DNA from: Mycobacterium arosiense ATCC BAA-1401 = DSM 45069
GTDB lineage: Bacteria > Actinomycetota > Actinomycetes > Mycobacteriales > Mycobacteriaceae
Assembly (NCBI RefSeq): GCF_002086125.1
Contig: NZ_MVHG01000023.1
Location: 1-62,914, forward strand
Reading direction: 5' to 3'
Length of the DNA: 62,914 nucleotides
In this document: piece by piece, positions 28,370-37,113 of the stretch
Position numbering within the stretch: the stretch's first letter is position 1
Layout: each line of letters opens with the position of its first letter
The notes under the pieces: generated by a model
Database searches by the model: none
What the model saw: only the letters and a program-made list of their open reading frames with translations
Told to the model about the DNA's origin: nothing
Translations under genes and position numbers: made by a program

Positions 28370-29587
28370 ATGTTGCGCGCCGCAGCTTATCACCTGCGGG
28401 AACTGCTTCGCCGACGAAGCGAGCTGATTCCCGTCGGTATCACCTGGGCGTCACTGATCTCTGTCGATGTCGCCCTGGTGCTCGGCGGCGTGATCGGCAC
28501 GCTGCAACGGCCCGTCTCCGACCTGCCCGTGGCGCTGACGGCGTTCGCCATAGCGTTGTCGCCCTCGTTGGCGTTCTTGGCTTTCAACATGAAGATGACG
28601 CCGGGGCCGTTGTGGGCCACCTGGTCGGCGTCCACCGCGTTGATGCTGTTTGGTACGTCGACGCCCATTCACGCCGATTTCGGCCCGGCGTTGTTAATCC
28701 TGATGGTCTTGGTCGTCGCGACCTTGGCGTCGGTTGGGGCCGGACTTCTGGCGGCCGGCTCGGCGGGGGCACTATTGGTCACCGCGGCCGCGCTGCACCG
28801 CCTCGACACGGTGGGGCTGTACCTCGGTTTCATCGCGGTGGGCTGGCTGCTCGGCTACCTGATGCGCACCCAGCGGTTGTTGTTGGCCGAGCAGATCGAG
28901 GCGCAGGACATGCTGGCCGAGCACGCCGCCGCGGACGAGCGGCGGCGCATCGCACGAGAAGTGCACGATGTCATCGCCCATTCGCTCAGCATCACCTTGT
29001 TGCATGTCACCGGGGCGCGGCGGGCGCTGCAGCAGGACCGCGACGTCGACGACGCCGTCGGCGCGCTGGAACAGGCCGAGCGTCTCGGCCGCCAAGCAAT
29101 GGCCGACATCCGTCGCACCGTCGGGTTACTCGACAACTGGCCGACCAAGGCCGCGCAAACCGCGCCCGAACCCGGTATCGACGACGTCGCGGTCCTCGTC
29201 GAAAGCTTCCAACGGGCCGGTCTGGCCGTCGCGCTGTGTATTGAAGGACCCACCGATCACGTCTCGGCCGCGGTGGGCCACGCGCTGTATCGCATCACCC
29301 AGGAATCTCTGGCCAACATCGCCAAGCATGCACCCGAGTCGAAAGCCGGTGTGGTGCTCGATATTTCGCCGGTATCGGCGAGGCTCACCGTCACCAACCT
29401 GTTGCCCGTGGCGGTGGCGGCCGCCCACTCCGCCGAGGGGCGCGGGGTGCGCGGCATGCGCCAGCGTGTCGAGCTGCTCGGCGGGGCCATCGATGTCGGG
29501 CCGACCCGGGACGGCTGGTCGGTGTGCGCCGAAATCCCGCTGCAGGAAGGCGATACCGCCTGGAGGCCCTGGTGGTGCAAGGCGTGA
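28370..29587 (+). CDS. NarL-type two-component sensor histidine kinase
   Basis: The 405-residue product has five or six hydrophobic helices in residues 30-175 (for example LVALTAFAIALSPSLAFLAF-like stretches), then a HisKA_3 dimerisation domain with RREVHDVIAHSLS-like sequence whose His199 is the expected phospho-acceptor. The C-terminus is an HATPase domain (GHALYRITQESLANIAKH N-box; GRGVRGMRQRVELLGG G-box). It lies divergent from the mmpL operon and its 3' end overlaps the response regulator start, so the pair is co-translated. The signal sensed is unknown. Confidence 0.92.
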   Translation: MLRAAAYHLRELLRRRSELIPVGITWASLISVDVALVLGGVIGTLQRPVSDLPVALTAFAIALSPSLAFLAFNMKMTPGPLWATWSASTALMLFGTSTPIHADFGPALLILMVLVVATLASVGAGLLAAGSAGALLVTAAALHRLDTVGLYLGFIAVGWLLGYLMRTQRLLLAEQIEAQDMLAEHAAADERRRIAREVHDVIAHSLSITLLHVTGARRALQQDRDVDDAVGALEQAERLGRQAMADIRRTVGLLDNWPTKAAQTAPEPGIDDVAVLVESFQRAGLAVALCIEGPTDHVSAAVGHALYRITQESLANIAKHAPESKAGVVLDISPVSARLTVTNLLPVAVAAAHSAEGRGVRGMRQRVELLGGAIDVGPTRDGWSVCAEIPLQEGDTAWRPWWCKA

Positions 29588-30240
29588 TCGACGCGGCACC
29601 CGAGATCGCGGTGCTGCTCGTCGACGATCAGGACCTGGTGCGATCGGGCCTGCGCCGGATCCTGCGCCGCAAGGACGGTTTCGTCATCGTCGCCGAATGC
29701 GCCGACGGAGACGAGGTGCCCGCCGCGGTGGCCGAGCACTGGCCCGACGTCGTCGTGATGGACCTGCGGATGCGCCGCATCGACGGCATCGAGGCGACGC
29801 GCAGGCTGGGTGGCAGGCCGCCGGTGCTGGCGCTGACCACCTTCAACGAGGACGAGCTGCTATCAGGGGCGCTGCGTGCCGGTGCGGCCGGCTTTGTGCT
29901 CAAGGACTCGTCTGCCGAGGAGTTGATCCGCGCGGTGCGGGCCGTCGCCCGGGGCGACAGCTATCTGGACCCCGCGGTGACCTCGCGCGTCCTGACCACG
30001 TACCGGAAGGCCGCTCCGGGACCGCGTGGCACGGCGATCGCCGAGCTGACCACCCGCGAGCTCGACGTGCTGACATTGATCGGACAGGGCCTGTCCAACG
30101 CGGAGATCGCCGATCAACTGTGCATTTCGGGCGTCACGGTCAAGAGCCACATCGGGCGGATATTCGGAAAGCTCGATCTGCGCGACCGTGCCGCCGCGAT
30201 CGTCTACGCCTACGACAACGGCATCGTCGCCCCGCGCTGA
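29572..30240 (+). CDS. NarL/FixJ-family response regulator
   Basis: The 222-residue product has a receiver domain (IAVLLVDDQDLVRSGLRRI, with phospho-acceptor Asp64 in VVVMDLRM) and a LuxR-type helix-turn-helix (TTRELDVLTLIGQGLSNAEI, then GVTVKSHIGRIFGKL). I chose GTG 29572, which sits 5 bp after GGAGG; GTG 29584, overlapping the kinase stop by 4 bp, is an alternative. It is the cognate partner of the kinase it overlaps. By position it could control the divergent mmpL operon. Confidence 0.92.
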   Translation: MVQGVIDAAPEIAVLLVDDQDLVRSGLRRILRRKDGFVIVAECADGDEVPAAVAEHWPDVVVMDLRMRRIDGIEATRRLGGRPPVLALTTFNEDELLSGALRAGAAGFVLKDSSAEELIRAVRAVARGDSYLDPAVTSRVLTTYRKAAPGPRGTAIAELTTRELDVLTLIGQGLSNAEIADQLCISGVTVKSHIGRIFGKLDLRDRAAAIVYAYDNGIVAPR

Positions 30241-30244
30241 AGAC

Positions 30245-30625
30245 CTACAAGGGCGCCGATTGCTCGGCCAGGTTCAGTAGCACGTAGGCCATGCACACGA
30301 GGAAGTTGATCACCACCATGACCAGGCCCGCGAACATCAGCGACCGGGCACCGCGTTGCTTGAGCCGCTTGTAGCGCGCCGCCCGCAGTTCGCGGTCGAG
30401 CCGGATCGCGATCAACGCGAAGTTCACGTTCACCAGTTCGTGGGCGGCCAGCGGCGCGCCCTCCAGCATTTGGCGCAACCGTTCGGGTGCCGTTCGAACA
30501 CCTACCCGCTCGAAACTGTGACACAGACGTAGCGCCTGCCGTCGGCGGAGCGTTTCATATGGCAGCCGAAGCCGCCGCGCAAGTTGCCCTCGTTCGTCCC
30601 CCCAGGGGTAAGACGGGGTCATCAC
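30245..30625 (-). CDS. Hypothetical membrane-anchored protein
   Basis: The 126-residue protein is rich in Arg and helical over residues 1-95, with one C-terminal transmembrane helix (SLMFAGLVMVVINFLVCMAYVLL, about 94-116), so it is a tail-anchored type with a cytosolic body. No family is recognised. An ATG one codon later (30622) is equally possible as start. It converges on the response regulator with a 4-bp gap. Confidence 0.65.
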   Translation of the reverse strand: MMTPSYPWGDERGQLARRLRLPYETLRRRQALRLCHSFERVGVRTAPERLRQMLEGAPLAAHELVNVNFALIAIRLDRELRAARYKRLKQRGARSLMFAGLVMVVINFLVCMAYVLLNLAEQSAPL

Positions 30626-30689
30626 AAGCGGGATTCTAAATCGCCCGGCGCCACTTTCGCGCTTTGAACACGGATCGTGTTGCGAGAGA

Positions 30690-32030
30690 TCACTTGGCCG
30701 TACCGACGATCATTTGCTGGGACGCCGGGAGCTCGAGATAGCGCTCCAGGTTGCGATGCATGTTGATCACGCGGCGTTCCTCGCTGGACAGCACCAAGTG
30801 AGTGAAGCCGGGTTGGTGCATGCCGCGCTGCAAGCCGGGCAGCACCGCGATGTCTTGCGTGAGCACCACCCCGGGCTCGGCCGACTCGGCGGCCATGCGG
30901 ACATCCGTCGGCCTGGTGCGCGGCGCGCCCGGCGGCATTCGCGTCATCAAGAACATGACCAACTCACCCTTGTCGGGGGACGGCTCGGCGGCGGGCCGCG
31001 AGCACATCACGGTCAGGTGGTCGGCGTTGGCCAGAAGCGTCATGTTGGGAAACACGTTGTATTGGTGCAATCGGGTCAATCGGTCGGTGTCAGCCCAGTT
31101 GAGATCCACGCCGCGGGTTGCGGCGAATGCCCGGGTTCGGTCGGCGATCAGGTCGGCGACCGTCTGGCCGGGCCGGCGTTCGGCGGTGGGGAAGGGGGTG
31201 TTTTCGGCCGCACCCATCAGCGCCCCCTGCGTATAGACGTAGGCGTTCCACACCTCTTCGTCGCTCAGCGTGCCGTCAAAGCGTGGGCTCTGCACACCGT
31301 AGGGCTGATCCGATTTTCCGGTGTGACCCCAAATCCGTTGTGGCGCATGAATATCATCGACGCAGCGCAGGAGTTCGGGATGCAGGGCCTGGATGTGGTA
31401 GGTCTCGCTGTATCCGTCGGCGATCGTCTTCCAGTTGGCGTCGACCTCGACGGTGAGGGTGGCGTAGCAGTGGAAATCTTCCAGGTGGCACCAAGCGATG
31501 TCGTCGGGCACCGCCTCCAGGTACTCGGTGAGCGACACGGCGCCCGGGTCGAGGTTGACGAACACGAGCCCCGCCCAGGTGTCGACCCGCGCCGGTAGCA
31601 GCGGAAAGTCGGACATGCGCAGCGCGCCGAAGCCCTTGCGGTTGGGCACCCGTTTGAGCGCGCCGGCCAGGTCCCACGTCCAGCCGTGATAGCCGCATTT
31701 GAGTTCGTGCAGGCCCGACCCTGTTCCCGTGCACAGCGAGTTGCCGCGGTGCCGGCAGACGTTCTGGAACGCCCGGAGCACCCCGTCGTCGTCGCGGACG
31801 ATCAGCACCCCATAGGGGCCGCAGCGGTATTCGAAATAGTCGCCCGCCTCGGCGACATGGTCGACCATGCAGGCGAGCTGCCATACCCTCGGCCACATCC
31901 GCTGCGCCTCGAGCGCGGCGAAGGCGGGGGAGTAGTAGCGCTCGGCGGGCACCAGCGTCGGGCGATCCGGCGGGGTGCCAATGGCATCCTCGTCCCGGGT
32001 GCGGGCCGGATTGCCGGCGGGCGCGTTCAC
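30690..32030 (-). CDS. Rieske non-haem iron oxygenase, alpha subunit
   Basis: The 446-residue product has a Rieske [2Fe-2S] domain with Cys92-x-His94 and Cys112-x2-His115 (VCRHRG and CGYHGWTWD). The C-terminal catalytic domain contains ADGYSETYHIQALHPEL, giving Fe(II) ligands His212 and His217 and bridging Asp205. These enzymes hydroxylate aromatic rings or oxidise/demethylate small substrates, using an electron-transfer partner that is not encoded here. Translation starts at GTG. It is the second gene of an operon, 10 bp after the amidohydrolase, so its substrate may be an amide-linked aromatic compound; this is inference. Confidence 0.9.
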   Translation of the reverse strand: MNAPAGNPARTRDEDAIGTPPDRPTLVPAERYYSPAFAALEAQRMWPRVWQLACMVDHVAEAGDYFEYRCGPYGVLIVRDDDGVLRAFQNVCRHRGNSLCTGTGSGLHELKCGYHGWTWDLAGALKRVPNRKGFGALRMSDFPLLPARVDTWAGLVFVNLDPGAVSLTEYLEAVPDDIAWCHLEDFHCYATLTVEVDANWKTIADGYSETYHIQALHPELLRCVDDIHAPQRIWGHTGKSDQPYGVQSPRFDGTLSDEEVWNAYVYTQGALMGAAENTPFPTAERRPGQTVADLIADRTRAFAATRGVDLNWADTDRLTRLHQYNVFPNMTLLANADHLTVMCSRPAAEPSPDKGELVMFLMTRMPPGAPRTRPTDVRMAAESAEPGVVLTQDIAVLPGLQRGMHQPGFTHLVLSSEERRVINMHRNLERYLELPASQQMIVGTAK

Positions 32031-32040
32031 GCGTGGAGCC

Positions 32041-33801
32041 TTAACGCGCTCCGCGCACCAGGCGGCCGGGGCGCGCCCCGGTATCGACGTCGTTGCGCCG
32101 GGTCATCGTCCCGCTGACGATGGTCGCGGCATAACCGCTGGCCCCCTGCAGGATTCGGCTGCCGCCGGCGGGCAGGTCGAACGCCATCGCCGCCGGATGC
32201 AGCGTCAGCGCGTCCATGTCGATGACGTTGATGTCGGCCTTCTTGCCCGGTTCGATCGTGCCGCGGTCGGTGAGGCCGAACAGGTGCGCGGTGTCGCGCG
32301 ATTGCTTGCGGATGACGTATTCCAGCGACAGCTTCTCGCCGCGGTGCCGGTCCCGTGCCCAGTGCGTGAGCAGGAACGTGGGATAGGAAGCGTCACAGAT
32401 CATCCCGCAGTGGGCGCCGCCGTCGGAGAGTCCAAGCACCCCGGCCGGGTGCAGCATCATCTCGCGGATCGCGTCGTGATTGCCGTCGGCGTAGTTGAAC
32501 AGCGGCAGCATCAGCATGTTGGTCGCGTTCGACTCCAGCATCAGGTCGTACAGGGTGGACAACGGGTCCTCGCCGCGGGCCTCGGCGATGGCCGCGACGG
32601 TGCGGTCCGGGGTGGGCTCGTAGTCCGGCGGATCGCCGAGCGCGTACAGCCGCCCCAGCGAGTGCTGCACCAAAGCGAACATCCCGTCGAACAACAGGGT
32701 GGGGTCGGGGGGCAGGTCGTCCTCGGACAGGATCGCCGCCTTCAGGGCGGGGTCGGCCAGCCGCCGCGCGAGCTCGTCGCGGCCGCATTCGGCCTTCAGC
32801 CGGCGATAGGTGGGTCGGTGACTGAACCCGTGATGGCCTTGGAAACCGATCATCATGCCGAAGGGACGCGCCGCGATCTGCGGGTAGAGGCGGGCGCCCG
32901 CGGCGTGCGCGTCCGCGGACAGGTCCAGCATCTCCCGCCACAGCTTCGGATCGGCGTCCACCTGGATCAGCGCGAAGGAGACCGGCCGGTCAATCTCGCT
33001 GCTCAGCCGCCGCATCCAATCCAATTCCTTTTTTGGGCCGATGATGTCCTCGCCCGCAGCGCCCTGCGGGGCCAACTCGAACACCGCCTGGCCGCCGGCC
33101 GCCATCGCGCGGCCGAGGCCGAACAGCTCTTCCTCGGCGGCGAACGTGCCGGGCACCGGCTCACCGTCCATGGCGCGGTGGCCCATCGTGCGCGACGTGG
33201 AAAAGCCGAGTGCCCCAGCCTCGATCGCCTCGCGAACCAGCCGGCTCATCGCCTCGATGTCCTCGGGGGTGGCCGGTTCGTTGCGGGCGCCCCGCTCGCC
33301 CATCGCGTAGGCGCGGACGGCGCCGTGTGCGACCTGGCTGCCGACGTCGACGGCGAACTTCTGCTTGCCGACCGCGTCGAGGTACTCCGGGTAGGTCTCC
33401 CAGCCCCAGGTGATGCCCTCGGTCAGCGCGGTGCCAGGGATGTCCTCGACGCCCTCCATCAGCTCGATCAGCCACTGCTCGGTGCCGGGCCGCACGGGCG
33501 CGAAGCCGACACCGCAGTTTCCGGTCACGATCGTGGTCACGCCGTGGCCGCTGGACGGCTCCAGCAGGCTGTCCCAGCTGACCTGGCCGTCGTAATGGGT
33601 GTGGATGTCCACGAAGCCCGGTGCCACCACATGCCCTGTCGCGTCGATGGTTTCGGCCGCCTCACCGGCCAGCGCGGGGCCGTCGGCGGAGCGGCGGACG
33701 ACGTCGACGATCTTGCCGTCCTTGATGCCGATGTCGGCGGGATAGCGTTGTGCGCCCGTGCCGTCGACGACCGTGCCACCGATGATCTTCAGGTCGAACA
33801 T
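32041..33801 (-). CDS. N-acyl-D-amino-acid deacylase-type amidohydrolase
   Basis: The 586-residue product belongs to the metal-dependent amidohydrolase superfamily, D-aminoacylase/AAD branch. It has the N-terminal beta-sandwich ([13 protein letters not shown]), the metal motif [26 protein letters not shown] and a late D-G-G-A-H-C segment ([12 protein letters not shown]). It would hydrolyse an amide bond in an N-acylated amino acid or related compound in the cytosol. I chose ATG 33801, with GGGGAG about 7 bp upstream, instead of an earlier in-frame start at 33858. It leads an operon with the Rieske oxygenase, and a palindromic site lies about 65 bp upstream. Confidence 0.88.
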   Translation of the reverse strand: MFDLKIIGGTVVDGTGAQRYPADIGIKDGKIVDVVRRSADGPALAGEAAETIDATGHVVAPGFVDIHTHYDGQVSWDSLLEPSSGHGVTTIVTGNCGVGFAPVRPGTEQWLIELMEGVEDIPGTALTEGITWGWETYPEYLDAVGKQKFAVDVGSQVAHGAVRAYAMGERGARNEPATPEDIEAMSRLVREAIEAGALGFSTSRTMGHRAMDGEPVPGTFAAEEELFGLGRAMAAGGQAVFELAPQGAAGEDIIGPKKELDWMRRLSSEIDRPVSFALIQVDADPKLWREMLDLSADAHAAGARLYPQIAARPFGMMIGFQGHHGFSHRPTYRRLKAECGRDELARRLADPALKAAILSEDDLPPDPTLLFDGMFALVQHSLGRLYALGDPPDYEPTPDRTVAAIAEARGEDPLSTLYDLMLESNATNMLMLPLFNYADGNHDAIREMMLHPAGVLGLSDGGAHCGMICDASYPTFLLTHWARDRHRGEKLSLEYVIRKQSRDTAHLFGLTDRGTIEPGKKADINVIDMDALTLHPAAMAFDLPAGGSRILQGASGYAATIVSGTMTRRNDVDTGARPGRLVRGAR

Positions 33802-33862
33802 GAGACTCCCCTTCGCCGCGTCGCGGGCTGTCCCTGGCAGGCTGAGCGCGAGGCGCACAGGA

Positions 33863-33885
33863 TTTCGCTACGGTAGGTAGCGTAA
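33863..33885. promoter_or_regulatory. Palindromic operator candidate
   Basis: The 6-bp arms CGCTAC (33866-33871) and GTAGCG (33877-33882) are perfect inverted repeats around a 5-bp centre (GGTAG); flanking bases extend the partial symmetry. The site is about 65 bp upstream of the amidohydrolase-Rieske operon start on the minus strand. Its size is typical of TetR-family operators in mycobacteria. No regulator gene lies adjacent. Confidence 0.5.
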
Positions 33886-34032
33886 CCCTTGGCGCGACGA
33901 AGGCAATAGCCCTGGCCGAATTGGCCCGGCGTTATAGGACGCCCGTCCGGACGGCCAAAAGATGGCGGTCATCTGCCTCATCGGCGCGATGCTCGTAAAG
34001 GACGGCCACAGTGACGAGCGCGGGTGGGCTGA

Positions 34033-34458
34033 TCAAGCGTCGCAGGCGGGGTTGGTGACGTCGTTCCACGTCAGCGTGACGCGAGTGCCCTGCGGCGTCC
34101 GGTCGATGACCACGTCGTCGGCGAGCACCTCCATCAGCGGGATGCCACGGCCGCGCATCTGCTGCTGGCGCTGCACCGCCACTTTCCGTCGCCAACGGCC
34201 GCGATCGTCGACGGTCACCGCGAGGATGTCTGCATTCGCGTCGTAGGCTGCCCGCACGTCGACCGTGCCGCGCTCGACGGCGTCGACGTAGGCGAATTCC
34301 GCGGCGTTGGCGATCGCCTCGTTCACCGCCAGCAGCAGATCGCTGAACCGGTCGTCGTCAAGGGAAAAATGCCGTTCGAGCCACACCGCGAATTCGGCGC
34401 GGGTCCGGGCGGCGCTGCGCGCGTCGGCGGCGACACGCGTCCGTACAATATCGGCCAT
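34033..34458 (-). CDS. RsbW-like anti-sigma serine kinase
   Basis: The 141-residue product is a GHKL (HATPase_c) protein of the RsbW/SpoIIAB type. It has an N-box LLLAVNEAIANAAEFAYV, a D-D-R-G box (VTVDDRGRW) and a G-box (MRGRGIPLMEVLADDV). Such kinases sequester a sigma factor or phosphorylate a STAS antagonist. The companion STAS gene is 72 bp upstream on the same strand, so the two form a partner-switching module. No sigma factor gene is nearby. Confidence 0.87.
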   Translation of the reverse strand: MADIVRTRVAADARSAARTRAEFAVWLERHFSLDDDRFSDLLLAVNEAIANAAEFAYVDAVERGTVDVRAAYDANADILAVTVDDRGRWRRKVAVQRQQQMRGRGIPLMEVLADDVVIDRTPQGTRVTLTWNDVTNPACDA

Positions 34459-34530
34459 CGATGCTCGACGCGTTCTGCGGCTGGTCAGCGCGTCTCATCG
34501 TCCCCAATTGCGGTTTCACCCTGCCGGCGC

Positions 34531-34908
34531 TCACTCACTCGCGAGGCCGCTCAGCGCTCCGTCCAAGCTGCTGTAGAGCGAGAGCACGCTGTCGATACCC
34601 ATGAGTTTGATCGGCCTGCTGGTGGCCGAGCCGTCGGCGACCACCGCGAATTGCGTCGGCGGCTCGAGCTCGGCCTGCGCGGTCACCAGGACGGTCATCC
34701 CGGCCGACGCCAGGAATCCGACTTTGGACAGGTCGACAATCAGTGCCGCGGGCTTGGTCGCCAGGGCGGTCTGAATGGCATCGGCCAGCAGCGGCGAGCT
34801 GAGCATGTCGACTTCGCCGGAGACGGTGAGCACGACCGCCTGATCTACCTGGTGTTTGCCCACTTCAAAAGCGGTTGGATCGACTAAACCGCCGGATTGT
34901 TCGCCCAT
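34531..34908 (-). CDS. STAS-domain anti-sigma factor antagonist
   Basis: The 125-residue protein is a single STAS domain (QAVVLTVSGEVDMLSSPLL at the start). The conserved site DLSKVGFLASAGMTVL includes the Ser that RsbW-type kinases phosphorylate. Unphosphorylated antagonist would bind the kinase encoded downstream and free its sigma factor. A perfect 9-bp inverted repeat lies about 50 bp upstream. Confidence 0.87.
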   Translation of the reverse strand: MGEQSGGLVDPTAFEVGKHQVDQAVVLTVSGEVDMLSSPLLADAIQTALATKPAALIVDLSKVGFLASAGMTVLVTAQAELEPPTQFAVVADGSATSRPIKLMGIDSVLSLYSSLDGALSGLASE

Positions 34909-34953
34909 GGTCTACCACTCACATTCGGTCCCTTGCGGGACGCCGCTAGCTTT

Positions 34954-34985
34954 CAAACAGCCACTGCCGCACCGGGGGCTGTTTG
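34954..34985. promoter_or_regulatory. Inverted repeat upstream of STAS gene
   Basis: CAAACAGCC (34954-34962) and GGCTGTTTG (34977-34985) are perfect 9-bp inverted arms separated by 14 bp. The site lies 46-77 bp upstream of the STAS start codon on the minus strand. It could be an operator or a structured 5' leader; there is no T-run to suggest a terminator. Confidence 0.45.
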
Positions 34986-35262
34986 CTCAACCCCGCGGAA
35001 CACGCTCGCCTACGGAGGAGACGCACTCCATCGATCTGCGCTGGTAAGGCAGATTCAGCTACAAGTGTTTAGTCAATGGTAGGCCACGCAGCGTAGCACG
35101 CTCAAAACGCTGAACGCTTTCGGGCGCCGCGCCGTAGTCCGGATGTGCGTGACGGCCAGCCTCGAAGTTGCACGGCGCACCGGCCCGTGCGTGAATTGCT
35201 CCCACCTGCTTCGTTCTCAGCCCGTGCGGCGTGGCCTGCACAAATGGGAAGGACGGTCGGCC
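34986..35262. other. Intergenic region between STAS and catalase-like genes
   Basis: Together with the inverted repeat this makes a 354-bp divergent spacer. It must hold promoters for both directions. Several short frames are present on both strands but none has a family signature or ribosome-binding site. An in-frame extension of the catalase-like gene reaches 35143, but its residues look non-coding. Confidence 0.4.
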
Positions 35263-36405
35263 GTGGAGCCCGGTGATGGCGGCGACGAGAAACACAAGGG
35301 CGAGCAGCCCGGCGAAGACCCGCCGACGGCGCCGCATTCCCATCCGCTGAACCGGCGGCGCGCGCTGCTCGGCCTGGGCGCGGTGGCCTGCGCCGCCGCG
35401 GTCGACGTGGGCGCCTTCGCCTATGCCGGTGCCTGGCTCCGGCCCGGAGCGCTGACTCCGCCCCGGTTCACCGATCGCTTCGAGCGCGTCTACGGCCGTC
35501 ACGACGGGTTCCGGCGAAATCACGCCAAAGGGCTGAGCGCTACCGGAACATTTGTCAGCACCGGGGCGGCCGCGGCGATCTGTCGGGCCGCGGTGTTCGG
35601 ACGCGGAAGCGTTCCCCTGATCGGCCGGTTCTCGCTGTCCGGGGGGCTGCCCGCCCAGCCCGACAAACCCGACACCGTCCGCGGTCTGGGGCTGCTGTTC
35701 GACGGGCCCGCAGGACAGCAGTGGCGCACCGCCATGATCAACCTCCCGGTCTTTCCGGACAGCACCCCGCAGGGCTTTTACGATCGCTTGCTGGCGTCCA
35801 AGCCGCTTCCCGGCACGGGCAAGCCCGACCCGCAGCAGGTGGCCGCGTTCCTGCAACGGCATCCCGAGACCGCCGCGGCCATGCGGATCATCAAGCAGGC
35901 GCCGCCGAGCGCGGGATTCGCCGACAGCGCCTTCCATGCGCTGAACGCCTTCCGGCTTACCAACGGTGCCGGCACGACGGTGCCGGTGCGCTGGTCCGCG
36001 ATCCCCCAGCAGGGCGCCGACCTGGCGGCCTCACCCGCCGGGCCGCCGGCCAAGGACTACCTGTTCGACGCCCTCATCCGCGCGTTGGCGCGCACCCCGC
36101 TCACCTGGCGGCTGGTGCTCACCGTCGGCGAGCCGGGGGATCCGACCAACGACGCCACCAAACCGTGGCCGCCGGGACGGCGCACCATCGACGCCGGCAC
36201 CATCACCATCTCCGCGGTCCAGACCGAGGACGCCGGCAACGCGCGCGACATCAACTTCGACCCACTGGTGCTGCCCGACGGCATCACCGCCTCCGACGAT
36301 CCGCTGCTCGCGGCCCGATCGGCGGTGTACGCCCAATCATTCCGTCGCCGCGCCGAGGAGCCCAAAACCCCCAGCGCGGTCGGCGTCGAAGCGGTCCTCC
36401 CATGA
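35263..36405 (+). CDS. Catalase-like haem peroxidase, membrane-targeted
   Basis: The 380-residue product belongs to the catalase-related (SrpA-like) peroxidases, shorter than true catalases. A polar N-terminus leads to NRRRALLGLGAVACAAAVDV, an Arg-rich twin-arginine-like or anchor segment at about residues 30-60. The catalase fold follows with RNHAKGLSATGTFVSTGAA and a family-typical end. It would act outside the cytosol in peroxide removal or peroxide-driven oxidation. I chose GTG 35263 behind GGAAGGA. Its stop overlaps the cytochrome b561 start (ATGA), strongly suggesting a functional pair. Confidence 0.83.
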   Translation: MEPGDGGDEKHKGEQPGEDPPTAPHSHPLNRRRALLGLGAVACAAAVDVGAFAYAGAWLRPGALTPPRFTDRFERVYGRHDGFRRNHAKGLSATGTFVSTGAAAAICRAAVFGRGSVPLIGRFSLSGGLPAQPDKPDTVRGLGLLFDGPAGQQWRTAMINLPVFPDSTPQGFYDRLLASKPLPGTGKPDPQQVAAFLQRHPETAAAMRIIKQAPPSAGFADSAFHALNAFRLTNGAGTTVPVRWSAIPQQGADLAASPAGPPAKDYLFDALIRALARTPLTWRLVLTVGEPGDPTNDATKPWPPGRRTIDAGTITISAVQTEDAGNARDINFDPLVLPDGITASDDPLLAARSAVYAQSFRRRAEEPKTPSAVGVEAVLP

Positions 36406-36992
36406 CCGGGGCGACCGTCGCGCCGCGGTTCACCCTGCCGTCGCGCGTCCTGCACTGGCTGATGGCCCCGATGGTCATCGCGCAATTGCTCGTCGGGGTG
36501 ACCATGGTCGCCGCCCTGAGCGTGTATCCGCTACTACTGGCCATCCATCGGCCGCTGGGCCTGTTGATCCTGGCCTTCGCCCTGGTCCGGCTGGTGAACC
36601 GGCTCAGGCACCGGCCGCCGCCGTTCCTGGCCACCATGAGCAAAACCGAACGCCGCATCGCGACGTGGTCGGAGTACCTGCTCTACGCCCTGCTGCTCGT
36701 GCAGCCCCTGACCGGGTGGGCCATGCTGTCGGCGGCGCGCTTCCCAATCACCCTGCTCGGGCCGCTTGCGCTGCCCGGCATCGCACCGCACAACGTCGAC
36801 GTCTTCGCGGTACTCCGGGAGTGCCACAACGCTGTCGCGCTGCTGCTCTTCCTCGCGTTTACCGCCCACATGACGGCGGTACTCTTCCACACGCTCGTCA
36901 TGCGCGATCGGCTCCTCGACCGCATGGCGCTGTGGCGCACCAAGCCGCCGCCCTGCAGCCAGACAGAGGTCGAGACCAACATCGCAGTCTGA
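36402..36992 (+). CDS. Cytochrome b561 family membrane protein
   Basis: The 196-residue product has four transmembrane helices with His residues placed for two b-type haems (VLHWLMAPMVIAQLL, LLAIHRPLGLLILAFALVRL, ECHNAVALLLFLAFTAHMTAV). It matches the bacterial b561 (YceJ-like) family, which passes electrons from quinol to periplasmic partners. Its ATG overlaps the stop of the catalase-like gene, so it likely feeds electrons to that peroxidase. Confidence 0.9.
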   Translation: MTGATVAPRFTLPSRVLHWLMAPMVIAQLLVGVTMVAALSVYPLLLAIHRPLGLLILAFALVRLVNRLRHRPPPFLATMSKTERRIATWSEYLLYALLLVQPLTGWAMLSAARFPITLLGPLALPGIAPHNVDVFAVLRECHNAVALLLFLAFTAHMTAVLFHTLVMRDRLLDRMALWRTKPPPCSQTEVETNIAV

Positions 36993-37113
36993 CGACCTGC
37001 CTACTCGGGCCAAAAGTGGCCGAATATGATCGGCTCGATTCGGACTTGAGCGCGCGCGACCACCGGCCGCGGGCGCTGTGCCCATGAAGGCCACGAGGAA
37101 CTGGGAGAGTTCA

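Noticed and set aside
31975..33876. 633-codon plus-strand frame opposite the amidohydrolase
   Set aside because: Antisense of a gene with clear metal-binding motifs; composition is that of a shadow.
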